From: Paulinella micropora
Taxonomy: Eukaryota > Cercozoa > Imbricatea > Euglyphida > Paulinellidae
DNA length: 64,000 bases
Direction: 5' to 3'
Assembly (NCBI GenBank): GCA_019918135.1
Contig: WBZZ01003208.1
Span: 145,001-209,000 of the forward strand
Positions 12,401 through 23,709 of this stretch are shown one piece after another. A program made the translations under genes and the position numbers. The notes below the pieces were generated by a model. The model was not told where the DNA came from. It did not search any database and saw only the letters and a program-made list of their open reading frames with translations. Every line of letters starts with the position of its first letter. Position 1 is the first letter of the stretch.

Positions 12401-15400
12401 TCGTTGCAGCCCGACCGGCCGGAACCAATGTAGCCTGGCGGGCACGCCGAGCAGGAGAAGTTGCCGAGGCTGTTGGTGCAGGTCGTCAACGGGTCACAGC
12501 CCCCGGCTGCACACTCGTCGATGTCGGCGCAGCTGACGTTGCCCACCTCGGTGTACCCAGGGTTGCAGCGCGCCTGGCAGGCAAAGCCCGGTGCCAGGTT
12601 CAGGCACGGCCGCTGCGGGTGGCAGTTGTGCGTGCCCAGGGCGCACTCGTCCAAGTCGACGCAGGCCTCGCCCTCCTGGTACAGCAGCTGCCAGCGCAGG
12701 TTGCGCAGCCCGAGCGCCGACGCTGTGCTCCCCCCGAGGCTGGGCGCTACCAGGCGCAGCGCCGTGAAGGGGCCCTGCGCCCTCGCCGGCGCCGACGCGT
12801 TGAAAAAACCTCCCTCCGCCGGCAGCCCGGTCAGTGTCCAGTTGAGCTCCGTCCAGGCGCCGCCGTCCGCCGAGCCCCACACCCGCAGCGTGAGGGGTGG
12901 CGCGATCCCGGCCGACGGCAGCGGCGCGTCGTACCGGAGCCCCGCCAGGAAAAAGCGCCGGAAGCTGTGGTTGAGCTGCAGCCAGTCCCCGCCCGGCGGC
13001 AGCAGCGCCAGCCCATTCGCGTACGCGCCAGCCCGTTCGCGTACGCGCCGGCCGAGGAGTTGTAGCCTTCGGGCAGCAAGGCGCGCCAGGCGTCGCCCGC
13101 CACCGCCTCGGCGCCGGCCGAGACCAGCCAGCCGCGGTCCCGCCAGACCTGGACCCCGTAGTACGCGCCGGGCGGCGCGTAGGCCGGGGCGCGCGCGGCC
13201 ACGAGCGGGCGCCGGCTGGCCCCCAGGACACAGACGCATTCGTACGAACCCGGCGTGTCCCGCGCACAGGTCCCCAGGGGCCCGCACCCGTGCGTCCGCA
13301 GCGTGCACTCGTCCACGTTAGCGCAGGGCAGCCCGGCGAAGCCCCAGGGGCACGCGCTGCAGGTCCGGCCTGACAGGATGTTGGTGCACTCCTGCAGCGG
13401 GTCGCAGCCCCCGTTGGCGGTGGCACACTCGTCGATGTCGACGCCACAGGTCGTGCTCTGCCCCCCGTCGCTGGTCAGCCCGGCCGGGCACGGCAGGCAC
13501 GCGGCCGGCTCCACGAACCGCGGGCGCAAGTACTGATACGCAACCGCAGTCGTGTCTGACCTGCAAGGATACTGCTTGCGGTACCAGGCAATCTTCCACT
13601 TGCTGCAGTAGGTATGCGTCGCAGATTGCGGCCCTCGAAACTCCACTACCTGGTCGGGTGTGGCGTTGTTGCCAGTCGACACCCTGTAGATTTCATTGTA
13701 GTAGAACGAGTCCCTGGCGCAAGCAATAACTAACTCTTGCAGCATGTCCCCTGCCGTGAGGCCTGAGGACGCCGGAGGTCCCTTCATGGTCAAGTTCCGC
13801 AGAGCGATGGGCCTGCCGTTGTACTCAAACGTCTGGCCGCCGGTGGTTGCCAACACGTAGTCATTATTCCAGGTCCCGCTACGGTAACCAGTACTGCAGT
13901 CGTAAGACGTCCCCCCGCTGTAGAAGTAAGTAGACAGAATGTCGATCGCTGTACACCAGCTCACTGAGAAGGTACCAGACGAACCGGTCGCGTCCTTCGT
14001 CTGGCAAGCTCCTTGGGGGAACGTGGCAGGAAACTCTAACAACCTCTCCCCGACGTAATACTCGCTCGTGTTGCACACGCACGCGTAGTGCTCCTGGCTG
14101 TTAACGCACTTGTCGACGCCGCCGCACCACGTAGCCCCGATCGCCCCCTGCGCGCACTCGTTTATATCGACGCAGCCGGCCAAGCCAGTGCCCGTGGTGC
14201 CCCAAGGGCACGGTGAGCACGTGTAACCACCGACGGTGTTGCTGCAGGTGGTAGGCGGCTGGCAGCTGTGCGTGCCCTCCGCACACTCGTTGATGTCTGT
14301 ACAGGCCTGCGGCCCAGCCTGCCAGCGGTGCCCGCGTAGCAGGCGGTGGCCAAGCAGCTCCAGTTTCCTGGCGCGTTGGCGCACACAACCTGATAGCCGC
14401 AAGCGCCGTTGTCGCCGCGCAGGCATTCGTTGATGTCTGCACAGTCGTAGCTACCCTGGTTGGCGTACCCAGCGGGACAGTCGGTACAATAGAAGCTCCC
14501 GTCGGTGTTCACGCACTGGCGCCCAGAACGGCAAGGCGAAGAAGCTACCAGACACTCATTCACGTCGTCGCACACTGTCTGCTGTGGTAACGTGGAGGCC
14601 CTGCCCGCCTCGCACGGCGTGCACCCGACAGTAGGGCGCAGGACGTAGAAACCCAGGTTGAACCGCTGGATGCGAGCTTGCACCAAAAGTGGGTCCGCCA
14701 CCGCAAAGATCACGCGGGCGGCCACCGGGTAAAAGGACGCAGTCCACACCCCCGGCGGCGGGCTTGCGGTGGAGACGATGTACTTCATGGTGCCCATGTT
14801 ATCAAAGAAGCCCGACGAGTCGTACTTGAGCTCGCCGTCCACCACCCAGGCAGACGGATTGCTAGGAGCTGAGCTATAAGCAGCATAGACCCTCAGGCCT
14901 GCATAGCTTCCGGTAGGATAGCCATAGTTAAAATACCAGGAGAAATCGTTTTTCAGGTAGAAAGCTATAGAGTCCAAGCGGAGCCTGTGACGGCCCTGTG
15001 CGGGCGGGAAAGTGATCTGCCAATAAGCACCCCGCAGGCCGGGCGCCGCCAGCGGTGCGGCCGCCGTCGCTGTTCCGTCCGTGTAACTGGCCTGGTAGAA
15101 GTTGGAGGGGAGGCTCCAGGTAGCCCAATTGGTCCAGTCAATCCCTTGGTAAGAAGTCAGGAGCATGTAAGACAGGTCGACGCCGTTCCAGGACGTGACG
15201 TTCCAGTCGTACCAGCCGCCGGTAGCTGTGCTCGATTCAGCACGGACGTACTCCGCCTTCTTTATGCTTCCCTCGACGTAGTACCGGTGGTTCGAAGCAC
15301 ACTGGCAGTCCAGTCCGAGCTCTGTCTCGACACAGCGACCCACGCCCGTGTTGTACTGTCCACCGCAAAGTACCAGCATTCCGCGCTGACAATCAGTATA

Positions 15401-16528
15401 CACGTTCAGCTGCCTCTCGCACACCCTAGGCAGCGCATTGTAAAGTAGCGAAGTTCCCTGCGGGTTTCTGGCAACGGAATTGTTTTTTAGCAGTTGCCGG
15501 CACATGGCGTAGTTCTCGGTCCCGTTCCTAGGGGTGCCTATGGCCCAAGTATTCACGGGGGCGGCGAAGCTAGTGGCGTTGGTCAGCACGTTGGCGAAGT
15601 TGACGGACCGGCCGCGCATGAATCCCAGCGGCTGGTTAAAGGCCCGCGCGGAGTAGAACATGCCCTCCACGCTCTGTAAGTCCTGTGGATTCCAGCTCTG
15701 CAACGGAGAGTTGAACGAGTCGGTGTCGGCGAACATCCAGCTCGCGTCCCGCAGCGCCGATACGTTCCACTGCAGGCCCAGGCCCGTCCGCAGGTTGCGC
15801 GCCCCGCGGAACATACCGCTCGCGTTGCGCAGCGACGAAGTCTTCAGGAATTCCAGGCCCGGGATTTCGGCCATGGTGGTATTGGCAAACATGTACTGCG
15901 CCTCCTCCAGGGACGAAGTGTTGAAAGACCGCAGGCTGACCTGCAGGCAAGGAGAGTTGGCAAAGGTGCCGGTCAGGACGCGCGCGGCGCTGGTCTCGAG
16001 ACCGTCGAGGGTTTGGCACAGCCGTGGCAATTCGGCCCAAGACCACGCAAAGCTCTGCACAGCGGCGGTCTGCAGGTCGCTGAGCGATGGCAGGCTGCGC
16101 AGGGCCCATGCCCGCCAGAAGTGATACCCCCGCACGGGGTCCAGCTGCCAGTTGCCCCACTGGGTCACTTCCACCAGCTGCGCGGACTCCTGGCCAGCCA
16201 TAGCCTCGTGCCAGCTAGGCTCCATGGACCAATTCTGCAGGGCCTGCTCACTGGCGGTAACTTGGTAGCGGCCGGGCCTGGCGTAAGTGTGGCGGCAGCC
16301 GAACCGTGCCTGGCATAGCTCCCGGCCCGCGCCATCCCCCCAGTCCACCCAGGCGGCTGCCGGCGCCTGCAGCTGCGCCCGGCGGCGGGCCGGGTTAGCA
16401 CCGCCGGCTGGCAAAATAAAGGAGGCGTTGGAGGTGTTGGCCTCCAGCACGAACTGGCCTGTCGTATCCGGTACGGGTGAAGCGCTGGGCGAAACAGAGG
16501 TGGCGGCACGGGCGCGCCAGCGATGCAC
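9450..16528 (-). pseudogene. Giant EGF-repeat / DUF285 adhesion-type protein, frame-broken and truncated
   Basis: One long minus-strand gene is readable through five frames: 16528 to about 14325, then to about 13040, about 11440, about 10350 and about 9450. Domain order: a PKD-like domain (WVDWGDG...HTYARPGRYQVT), BspA/DUF285 surface repeats (WNVSALRDASWMFADTDSFN, SVEGMFYSARAFNQPL), then calcium-binding EGF modules (DINEC, DVDEC, DLDEC starts with six Cys each) alternating with beta-sandwich segments that resemble discoidin-type folds. It would be a large secreted or surface glycoprotein; a signal peptide was not seen at the first Met. The 3' end is cut at the retroelement junction after DECGRDTHACGP. 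Frameshifts may be real or partly sequencing errors in GC-rich DNA. Whether it is viral or host is open. Confidence 0.7.
13009..13048. repeat. 20-bp tandem duplication causing a frameshift
   Basis: CAGCCCATTCGCGTACGCGC at 13009-13028 is followed directly by a copy at 13029-13048 with one base changed. Twenty bases is not a multiple of three, so the duplication shifts the EGF-repeat gene's frame exactly where its second and third readable segments meet. Because the copies differ by a base, this looks like a genuine mutation rather than a base-calling slip. Confidence 0.85.
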
Positions 16529-16556
16529 CGGACCAGCTCCACGGCCCGTTTAGCAG

Positions 16557-17235
16557 CAAGGCCCCCCCCCACCCTTGGCGTTTAGCAGAAAGGCCCCCCC
16601 TACCCTAGGTTTTTAGCACTGCGTTTAGCAAACCCCCCCCCCCCTGGGTTTTAGCACTGCGTTTAGCAGAAAAGCCCCCCCCTACCCTAGGTTTTTAGCA
16701 CTGCGTTTAGCAGAACAGGTACCCTAGGTTTTTAGCACTGCGTTTAGCAAACCCCCCCCCCCCCTGGGTTTTAGCACCGCGTTTAGCAGAAAAGCCCCCC
16801 CCCCCTCCTACCCTGGGTTCTAGCACCGCCTGTAGCAAACCTCCCCCTGGGTTTTAGCACCGCGTTTAGCAGAAAAGCCCCCCCCCCCCCCCTTCCTACC
16901 CCGGGTTTCCAGCACCGCACTTAGCAAACCCCTCCCCCAGGTTTTGGCACCGCGTTTTAAATTAGCAGGAAGCCCCCTCCCTCCCCCGGGTTTCCAGCAC
17001 CGCACTTAGCAAACCCCTCCCCCGGGTTTCCAGCACCGCACTTAGCAAACCCCTCCCCCAGGTTTTGGCACCGCGTTTTAAATTAGCAGGAAGCCCCCTC
17101 CCTCCCCGTGAGCTTTAGCAACACCTTTAGCAGGAAAAACCCCCCCCCCCCCCTAACCCCAGGCTTTTAGCACTGCGTATAGCAAACCCCCCCCCCCTGG
17201 GTTTAGCACCACCTTTAGCAGAAAAGCCCCCCCCC
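16557..17235. repeat. C-run minisatellite between divergent genes
   Basis: Degenerate tandem units of variable length (mostly several tens of bases) each combine a TTTAGCA box, a run of 8 to 20 C, a CCCTAGG or CCTGGG step and TTTTAGCACTGC or TTAGCACCGC. A longer variant carries GCGTTTTAAATTAGCAGG. The block separates the minus-strand EGF gene from the plus-strand RRM gene. It contains no open frame of note. TTTAGCA recurs more than a dozen times, which could be a binding site, but this is untested. Confidence 0.85.
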
Positions 17236-17651
17236 CCCCCCTCTCTCTCCTCTGCGCGTTGAGCACCTGTCAGCTAGAAACCCTAACCCCTTCCTCTGCT
17301 CGTCGTCCACCCACCCACCACGTCTGCCCGAGTGTGGGGGAAGCGGGCGGCATCCTCCCCCCCTTGGCCCTCGGCAACCGGCGCGCGGGGGAGGGGGGGG
17401 GGGGGGGCGGGCGTTCCGAGGGGACACCTCCGGTGGCCGTGGGCCCGCGCGCCCGCCTCCGCCCACACCACGGGGGAAGAGGGGGTGCGTGGGGAGAGGG
17501 GGGGGGAAGCGCTTCCCCCCCCCCCCCCCCCCGCCCGGTGCGGGGCGTGCCTGCGCGCACACGGGGCGTGGGGAAGAGGAGTACCCCCCTGCCGACCGTC
17601 GCTAGGCCTGCCCTGGTTAGGACACAAAGCGTAGTTGGGACACGGTGCCAG

Positions 17652-18437
17652 ATGGTTCAAGGGCCAGGCCACGCCCCAGCCCACTCCTCCGGCCAGAAAA
17701 AGCCTCCTCGGCGGCAGGTCTTCTTGGGAGGCCTACCAGGGAACGCGACCTACGAACAGATCTGGCAGGCCCTCGTAGACGCAGGCGTAGAGGTCCAGCG
17801 ACTGCGACTCGTCTATCACCAGGGGCGGTCCAGGGGCTTTGCCTTTGCTACCTTTGCGAGCGCCGCGGCCGCGCAGCAAGTGATAGCTAACGGGCTCATG
17901 GTCCTCGGCCGCAAAGTGGACTGTCGCGCGGGCGAGCGGCAAGGACTACACCGCACCGGCGTATATACGCGCAAGCTGTTCGTAGGCAACCTTGCTCCTT
18001 CCACCTCCCTCCAGGACCTGAGGGACTACTTTGCCGCCCAGGGCCGGGTGATCAATGTGCAGCTCAAGTTCTGCGCCGGCCTGCGCCCGGTCCACCGTGG
18101 TTTCTGCTTTGTCACGTTTGGCGAAGTGGAGGAGGCACAGCGAGTTCTGTCGCGCGTGCATGTGCTGGGCGGCAGAGTCCTGCGCGTGGCCAAGGCGGAG
18201 GGCCGAGCGCCAGCCAGCGAGCTTCCACCAGCTACTAGCCTGCCCTACTCCGGCACCTGGCGCGGGGGGCCTACCGCTAGCCTACCCCACGCTGGCGCCT
18301 GGCGCTGGGTGCCTGCTTGGATGACAAACTACGGTGTTTTACCGAAGCAGCCGGTCTATGCACTGACCTGCTACGCGGGACCGACGAACGGCCGCCCGGT
18401 CCCCCCAAAGTTGCTAGTACGAAAGGCTGTTCATTAA
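17652..18437 (+). CDS. Two-RRM RNA-binding protein
   Basis: A 261-residue protein carries two RNA recognition motifs. RRM1 (about residues 16-95) has RNP2 VFLGGLP and RNP1 RSRGFAFATF. RRM2 (about 105-185) has RNP2 LFVGNLA and RNP1 VHRGFCFVTF. The tail is Pro/Gly-rich with a short duplicated phrase (LPYSGTWRGG / LPHAGAWRW). This arrangement is that of hnRNP/Musashi-like proteins that bind single-stranded RNA. I chose the ATG at 17652 because it begins about 15 residues before RRM1; the frame is open further upstream but is low-complexity there. An ATTAAA polyadenylation-like hexamer overlaps the stop. The gene is intact, unlike its left neighbour, and may be viral cargo or host. Confidence 0.8.
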   Translation: MVQGPGHAPAHSSGQKKPPRRQVFLGGLPGNATYEQIWQALVDAGVEVQRLRLVYHQGRSRGFAFATFASAAAAQQVIANGLMVLGRKVDCRAGERQGLHRTGVYTRKLFVGNLAPSTSLQDLRDYFAAQGRVINVQLKFCAGLRPVHRGFCFVTFGEVEEAQRVLSRVHVLGGRVLRVAKAEGRAPASELPPATSLPYSGTWRGGPTASLPHAGAWRWVPAWMTNYGVLPKQPVYALTCYAGPTNGRPVPPKLLVRKAVH

Positions 18438-18716
18438 AGAAGACTTGGAGCTCGGTGTGCCTCGACCGCGCCGCAGCCGCAGCCGGACGGACGGCCAGTG
18501 AGAAAGGAAAGAGGGGGAGAGAGGTTGGCACAGCACCGACTCTGCCGGAGGGAAGGGGGGAGAGAGAGAGAGTTAGGCAGGGGGTGGGAAGGGGGAGAAG
18601 GAAAGAGAGCGAGCGCGGATGGCGGGGAGACAACGCAGCCCCTCCTTGCTGCGCGGAACGAACGTACTCCACCAAACACACCGAGAGTGCTCGACCTCCG
18701 AAGACTGCCCCGGGAG

Positions 18717-19718
18717 ATGGCCGGGTTGGGCTCCGATGAGAGGGAAAGAGGCCCGGGCGGGAAGATCAGTGTGCGCTGGGTCAGGCACTTGCGTGTGACG
18801 ACCAATTACCCTAGCCTCCGTGAGGCCGAGGCTGCCTTCAGCGCCTCGGCCACCCCGCTGGACGGTGATCCGCTCGAGCTGCCCGCGCTCGGTGAAGCGC
18901 GCCGGGCCCTCGAGCAGCAGGGCGCCAACGCGCTGGCCTGTTCCTTCCTGCCGCGCGCCATACTAACTAGCCTCCTGGTGGCGGGGCGTTACGCGCACCT
19001 CCGGGTGCTCCAGATCCTGGTGCTGCCGGAGCTGGCGGAGGAGCCCTGCCTGCCCCGCCGCCGGTACGGAGCAGAGAGGGTGTACGAGTGCAGCTTGGCC
19101 GAGGTCACGTGCTCCTTCGGCGTGGTGAAGTGTAGCCTGCAGCAACTAGCCGGGCTGGCCCGCACGCGCGAGAAGCAGGACGAGTACGGGTTCCTCCTGG
19201 AACACGGTGAGTCCCTGCTGGATTTTAGCCGGGTGAACTCGTTGGTCAGCGCCTGCCGACCTCGGGTCTCGTACCGGCCGTGCCGCGCGAACGCACTCGT
19301 GAACTTGTTTAGCTACCAGCGACGGTGCGCCGAGCAGAACGCGCTAGCCAACTGGTTGCTGGCCCGGCGGCCGTGCGCCGAGCGGGGCTTCAGGGCCTGC
19401 CTCTTTACGCACGGCAACTTCATGTTGAATCGGGTGTGCGGGTGCCCGCCTCGCAACCTGGCAGTCTACGGGCACGACCTGTCGTGGCCGGCCGGGCACG
19501 AACAGCCGGACTGGAGGGCCGCGTCCGTGTGCTGTTACGGACAGGGGATGCGCCGGGACGTACCGCCAGAACTCTCGCCCTCGGAGCGCAGCGCTTGTCT
19601 GCGCTGGGTCGAAGAGAGGCGGGCGGCCTGCGGGGCGCGACAGTGGGAGGTGGCCGGCCGCCGCAGGCTAGGCCCCCGCAGCGGGCCAGTGCACCAGCAG
19701 CCTCCGCAGCTATTCTAG
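18717..19718 (+). CDS. Unrecognised 333-residue protein
   Basis: The frame is open from 18498, but the first part encodes purine-rich low complexity. The ATG at 18717 starts MAGLGSDERERGPGGK followed by globular sequence. I do not recognise the family. It has about a dozen Cys residues in the second half (for example VSACRPRVSYRPCRANA, RRPCAERGFRACLF, NRVCGCPPRNL), which could form a metal site. It ends in the QQPPQLF tail. Its stop overlaps by 9 bases the 3' end of the convergent gene at 19710-21949, a compact arrangement more like a viral than a host genome. Confidence 0.6.
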   Translation: MAGLGSDERERGPGGKISVRWVRHLRVTTNYPSLREAEAAFSASATPLDGDPLELPALGEARRALEQQGANALACSFLPRAILTSLLVAGRYAHLRVLQILVLPELAEEPCLPRRRYGAERVYECSLAEVTCSFGVVKCSLQQLAGLARTREKQDEYGFLLEHGESLLDFSRVNSLVSACRPRVSYRPCRANALVNLFSYQRRCAEQNALANWLLARRPCAERGFRACLFTHGNFMLNRVCGCPPRNLAVYGHDLSWPAGHEQPDWRAASVCCYGQGMRRDVPPELSPSERSACLRWVEERRAACGARQWEVAGRRRLGPRSGPVHQQPPQLF

Positions 19719-21949
19719 AAACTGTGCCTGCCGGTGCGAGGCCGCGAGCCGCGCGCGGAGCTGGGCCAGGGTGCCCAGCCCCGGCCCGCCGACCGCCCCG
19801 GCCGGGGCGAGCCCCGGCCCGCCGGCCGCCGGCGGGGCGCCGAGCGCGGGCAGCTCCCAGCCCCAGCGCGAGCGCACAAAGCCCAGCAGCTCCTGCCACT
19901 CGCTCGCCACGTCGCTCAGGTACGCGTCCACGCGCGGGCCTAGCACCGCCCCGTGTGCCAGCCACTGCCACGCGCTGGTGTCCGGCCAGCCCGCCGCCTC
20001 CGGGCCTGGCAGCAGGGCCCCGCCGGGCGCGGCGGGCGGCGTGGTGTCGGTAGCCGTAGCGAGGGTGGAATCGAGCCCCCGCGCCGCGGCGCTGAGGCTC
20101 CCGTACGCTGCGTCACATTCCGCCTGCCAGGCGCGCACCTCCGGCAGAGCGCCTAGGAGGCGCACCCTGGCCGCGCACAGGCTCTGGAACCTGGACACAA
20201 CCCGGGCCCAGGCGGCGGCGAGCGTGCCCGCCACCCGGGCCTCGGCGGCGGCGCCGTGGGCCCAGACTTCTCCCGCGCCCCACAACAAAGACAACAAGAG
20301 GAAATTAAACCAGAGCGCATGTCGTGCCTGGAGCAGAGGGCCGGGCCAACCGGAGCCAGGGGGACCGTCGTCCGCGCCCACCGCGGCGCTGGCTTCGGCC
20401 CGGAAGCTGGCAGCCAGGGTCGAGCCGGCGAGGGCCCGCAGCAAGGCGTGCGCCTCGCTGCCGGGGCACAGCAGGGCGGCCCCCGCCTCGAGTTGGCGGT
20501 ACGCGGCGCACACCCGGCGCAGCCGCGCGGCGCGCGCCCGCGCCAGGTCGGCCCTGCGCCGCTGCTCGAGGCGCCCGGGGGACAGTGTGAAGAGAGAGTC
20601 GCTGTCGGCTACGCCCGGGTCCGCCAAGTCCCGCAGCTCCGGGAGCGCGTGCTGCAGCAGGCCCCCCAGCAACTCCACCAGGGGCGGCAGGCCCGCGCCC
20701 GCCTCGGCGCCGCCGCGGTCGCGCTGCGCACCGTCCCAGCGCGGGACGGACAGCGTGTCCTGCCGGTCCTCGGCGTCCTGCAACCAGCGCAGGGCCTCGG
20801 CCACCCAGGCGGCGGAGCCGCACGCCGCCTGCAGACCCGGCCAGGCCAGACGCCACGCCTCGGGAGCGGGCGGGTCGGCCGAGCTGCTGCCGGGCGCGGG
20901 CGGGCCGGCGGCCGGCCGGTCGGCCGCGCCGGGCGGGGGCCAGCCCTGCCCGGCGAACGGCGAGTCCGCCGCGTCGTCCGGTGGGGGAGCAAAGGCCACG
21001 AAGAAGTCACGCACCCCCGCCCACCAGCGCCTCCCGTTGAGTTCTAGGCACAGGGCGTGCAGGGCCATGCAGTGGCCGCCCCCGGCCCCCCAGGCGTGGC
21101 GCACGACGGGGGCTACCCATTGCTGCCAAAGGTCACGGGGCAGGGCCCCGAGCCGTTGGTACTCGCCCCAGAGAGAAGCTTCGTCCCCTAGGGAGGCGGC
21201 GTCGCGGAGGCAGCGTTCTGTCTCGGCCGCCAACCTCTGCCGGAACGAAGCGGCCGCCCAGCGGCGGACCTCGGCCCCCACCGCGCCGGGGTCCGCCGGC
21301 GCGGACAGCCAGGGCCCCGCGCAGGGTGTCACGCGCTGCACCGCCCGCTCCAGCGCCAGCCAGGCGCGGACGACTACCGGGTCGGGGCCCAACGACGGCC
21401 CCCCCGCGGCCGACACGTGCCGGGTGAGGCCTAGCGACGGCCAGCCCGCGCGGCCGCACAGGTACGGTGCGTGGCGCGCGAGCACGTGCCCCCCCAGCTC
21501 CCACCAAGCCAGCTGCGCCAGGCCCCGGCTCGCCACGGGCCCAGGCCCGCCTGCAGAGAGCGCCACTCGCTCAGCCACAAGCGCGCGTCGGACGCCCAGG
21601 GGTGCGCTTGCGTGCTGCCACGGGCGCACAACGCGGCTACCCGCGGCAGGGGCAGTCGCAAGGCGCCCGGCTCCAGCACCAACAGCGTCCTAGCCACGCG
21701 CAGCGCGGTGCGCCGGCCGCGGGCGCAGTGCTGGTGCGAATAGAACTCGTCGCAACACAGGTGCGCCCGGCCCAGCCGCGCCACGCGGTACGTACGCCGC
21801 TGCTCCTGGAGCTCCCGGGCCCGCAAGTCCGCCTCCAGCGCGCGGAAGGTGTCCAGCCGGTCACGTGCGAGGAGGCACTCGTGCTCCAGCTCCGCCCAGC
21901 GCCGGGCCAGGGGCCCGGGCTCCTGGCACGCTGTCGGCGCGGGCTGCAT
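19710..21949 (-). CDS. Large unrecognised protein, one frameshift
   Basis: Two minus-strand frames, 21949 to about 21540 and about 21540 to 19710, form one protein of about 745 residues. They are offset by one base in a GGGCCC run. The N-terminus (MQPAPTACQEPGPLARRWAELEHECLL) is helical; a CCDEFYSHQHC cluster at about residue 70 could bind metal. The rest is Ala/Arg/Trp-rich and helical with many LWxxWV-like stretches. Size and compact context (near a terminase and tail-to-tail with its neighbour) would suit a virion structural protein such as a capsid or portal component, but no signature supports a specific role. The frameshift may be a sequencing slip, since the composition is coding on both sides. 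Confidence 0.55.
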
Positions 21950-22321
21950 GCTCTTTTACCTCGGTCGGTCTGTGCCGCCCGCTGCCCTCGCCACGCGCAC
22001 CCCCCTCCCCCCGCCGGCCACCCGGCTCCCCGGTCGACGGTCCCGCGGCGGCCGGGCGCGTGCCCCCCTCCCCGGGGCCGGGCCGCCCGCCCCCCCCCCC
22101 CGGGGGCCCTCGGCGGGGGGAAGGTGGGGGGGGGGGCTACTTCTTCACGAAGAGGGGCGCACGCCAGGGAGCGCAGGAGCCGGGGCGGGGGGCAGGGGAG
22201 CCCCCTCCCCGTCCCACCCCCCTTCCTGTCCCTGCACCACTGACCTACACGCGCGCTGGCCTGCTGTGTGTAGCACTGCTGGCCCAAGTAGCAGAAATCC
22301 CTTTTTTCTTCTTATTCGCGG

Positions 22322-22549
22322 ATGGCAGACCTAGACGACGACTGGGTGTGGGAAAATTGCTCCTTGGAGGTAGCACCCCCTGCACGGGTCCGGGAGCCTG
22401 CCGACCAACGCTCTCGCCCCCCCGAGCGCACCACCGGCCAGACACTTACACACACGCACGGGCCGGCAGCCCCGCGCCCGCGGCGCCGCACGACCAGCAA
22501 GCCGAACGCCCCGTCCTGGGCGCGCGTGCGTGTCTGGTGCCTTTCGTGA
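22322..22549 (+). CDS. Possible small protein or first exon
   Basis: Seventy-five codons begin MADLDDDWVWENCSLEV, an acidic coding-like start, and then become Arg/Pro-rich. A GAG-GTAGCA sequence at about 22366-22375 could be a splice donor, in which case only the first 16 residues are real and the remainder is intron. No acceptor or second exon was identified. The alternative is chance. Confidence 0.25.
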   Translation: MADLDDDWVWENCSLEVAPPARVREPADQRSRPPERTTGQTLTHTHGPAAPRPRRRTTSKPNAPSWARVRVWCLS

Positions 22550-22666
22550 CGAGCCCTACACCAGGCCGGCCCCCTCGAGAACCCTCTCCCCTTGCTCGTG
22601 TCTCTTCTCGCCGAAGCCTGTGCACCCTCCTCCGCCGGACTTCCCCTGCGCCCCCCTCCCCTCGCT

Positions 22667-23416
22667 TCAGCCGGGCGTCCCCGTGTGCCGGGCGATGACC
22701 TGGCCCCACAGCTCGTGCAGCTCGGACAGCGCCTGCCGGTCGCCCCCCCGCGCCGCCAGTGTGTACCAGGTGATGGCCAGCGACAGGGAGGGACGAGTAA
22801 CCACGCCCGTTTTATAAAAGAAACCCACCATGTACTGACAGTCTGTGCACCCGAGCTCTGCGCCGCGCCGGTACATAGCCAAGGCCACGCGCTGGTCCGG
22901 CTCCACACCCAGCCCGTTCCGGGCGCAGTACGCGAAGGCGTAGGCCGAGTCCCGGCAGTCCACAGCCTCGGCCAGGGCGCGGAAGGTCTGAGCGGCGCGC
23001 GCCTCGTCGCGCCGGCAGCCGGTGCCCGTCAACAGGAAGGCGGCCAGGTTGTAGACCGACGCGCTGCAGCACTGCGAGGCGGCCAGGGCCCAGGTACCGA
23101 TGGCCAGCCCCCTTTTCCTGGGTCCGCCGAGGCCCAGGCTGTACATGTCGCCTAGGAACCTCTGGGCCAGCCGCGAGCCGGACGACGCGGCCGCCCGGAG
23201 CCGGCGCCTGGCCAGGCGTGCGTGGCCCGCTTGGTACAGAAAGAGACCGCCCAGTTCGTCATCGTCCAGCAGGTGCTCGCCCTTGGACAGAGCCTGCCGC
23301 AGGCGCTCAGCGTCGAGAGTTTTAATAAACCGCACTTCACTGACGGCAAAGAGTGCATAAGCAGACAGCGCCCGCTCCATCACGGCCTGGCGGGACCGGG
23401 CGGAGGGGTGCGCCAT
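22667..23416 (-). CDS. Sel1-repeat (TPR-like) protein
   Basis: The ATG at 23416 (MAHPSARSRQ) gives 249 residues; upstream codons are low-complexity. Four Sel1-like repeats are readable between about residues 75 and 235: AQRFLGDMYSLGLGGP, SVYNLAAFLLTGTGCRRD, SAYAFAYCARNGLGVEPD and CQYMVGFFYKTGVVT. Each is followed by an ALxxYxxAAxxG-type second helix. Sel1 repeats make superhelical scaffolds for protein-protein contacts and occur in eukaryotes, bacteria and several large DNA viruses. The N-terminal 70 residues are helical and unassigned. The gene is intact and shares direction with the membrane protein and USP genes to its right, suggesting a unidirectional cluster. Confidence 0.8.
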   Translation of the reverse strand: MAHPSARSRQAVMERALSAYALFAVSEVRFIKTLDAERLRQALSKGEHLLDDDELGGLFLYQAGHARLARRRLRAAASSGSRLAQRFLGDMYSLGLGGPRKRGLAIGTWALAASQCCSASVYNLAAFLLTGTGCRRDEARAAQTFRALAEAVDCRDSAYAFAYCARNGLGVEPDQRVALAMYRRGAELGCTDCQYMVGFFYKTGVVTRPSLSLAITWYTLAARGGDRQALSELHELWGQVIARHTGTPG

Positions 23417-23709
23417 GCTAGGGCTACGGCAGCGTCCCGCCCCCCGTGCCCTCGCACCCCGGGGCAGCCCACTCTTGGTCTGTAGCGCCAGGCCGGGCCC
23501 CAGACCGACCAGCCAAGGAGCAGCAGGAGCAGAGATAGGGGGGAAGGATGGAGGGGGGGGGGGGGGAAAGAGCGAGAGCGGAGAGGAACGAGCAGTGCGC
23601 CGAGAGGAAGAAAGGGGAGGGCGGAGAGGAGAGAGGGACCGCGCGCTTCCCCTCCCCGGGGGCTCTCTTGGACTGCCCGGCGGGCCCGTGCGGCCAGGCC
23701 AGAGCGGGG

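Noticed and set aside
16557..17235. Telomere-like repeat because of TTTAGCA
   Set aside because: Units are long and irregular and do not form a short perfect tandem array.
19710..21949. Portal or capsid protein assignment
   Set aside because: Only size and context suggest it; no signature motif could be pointed to.
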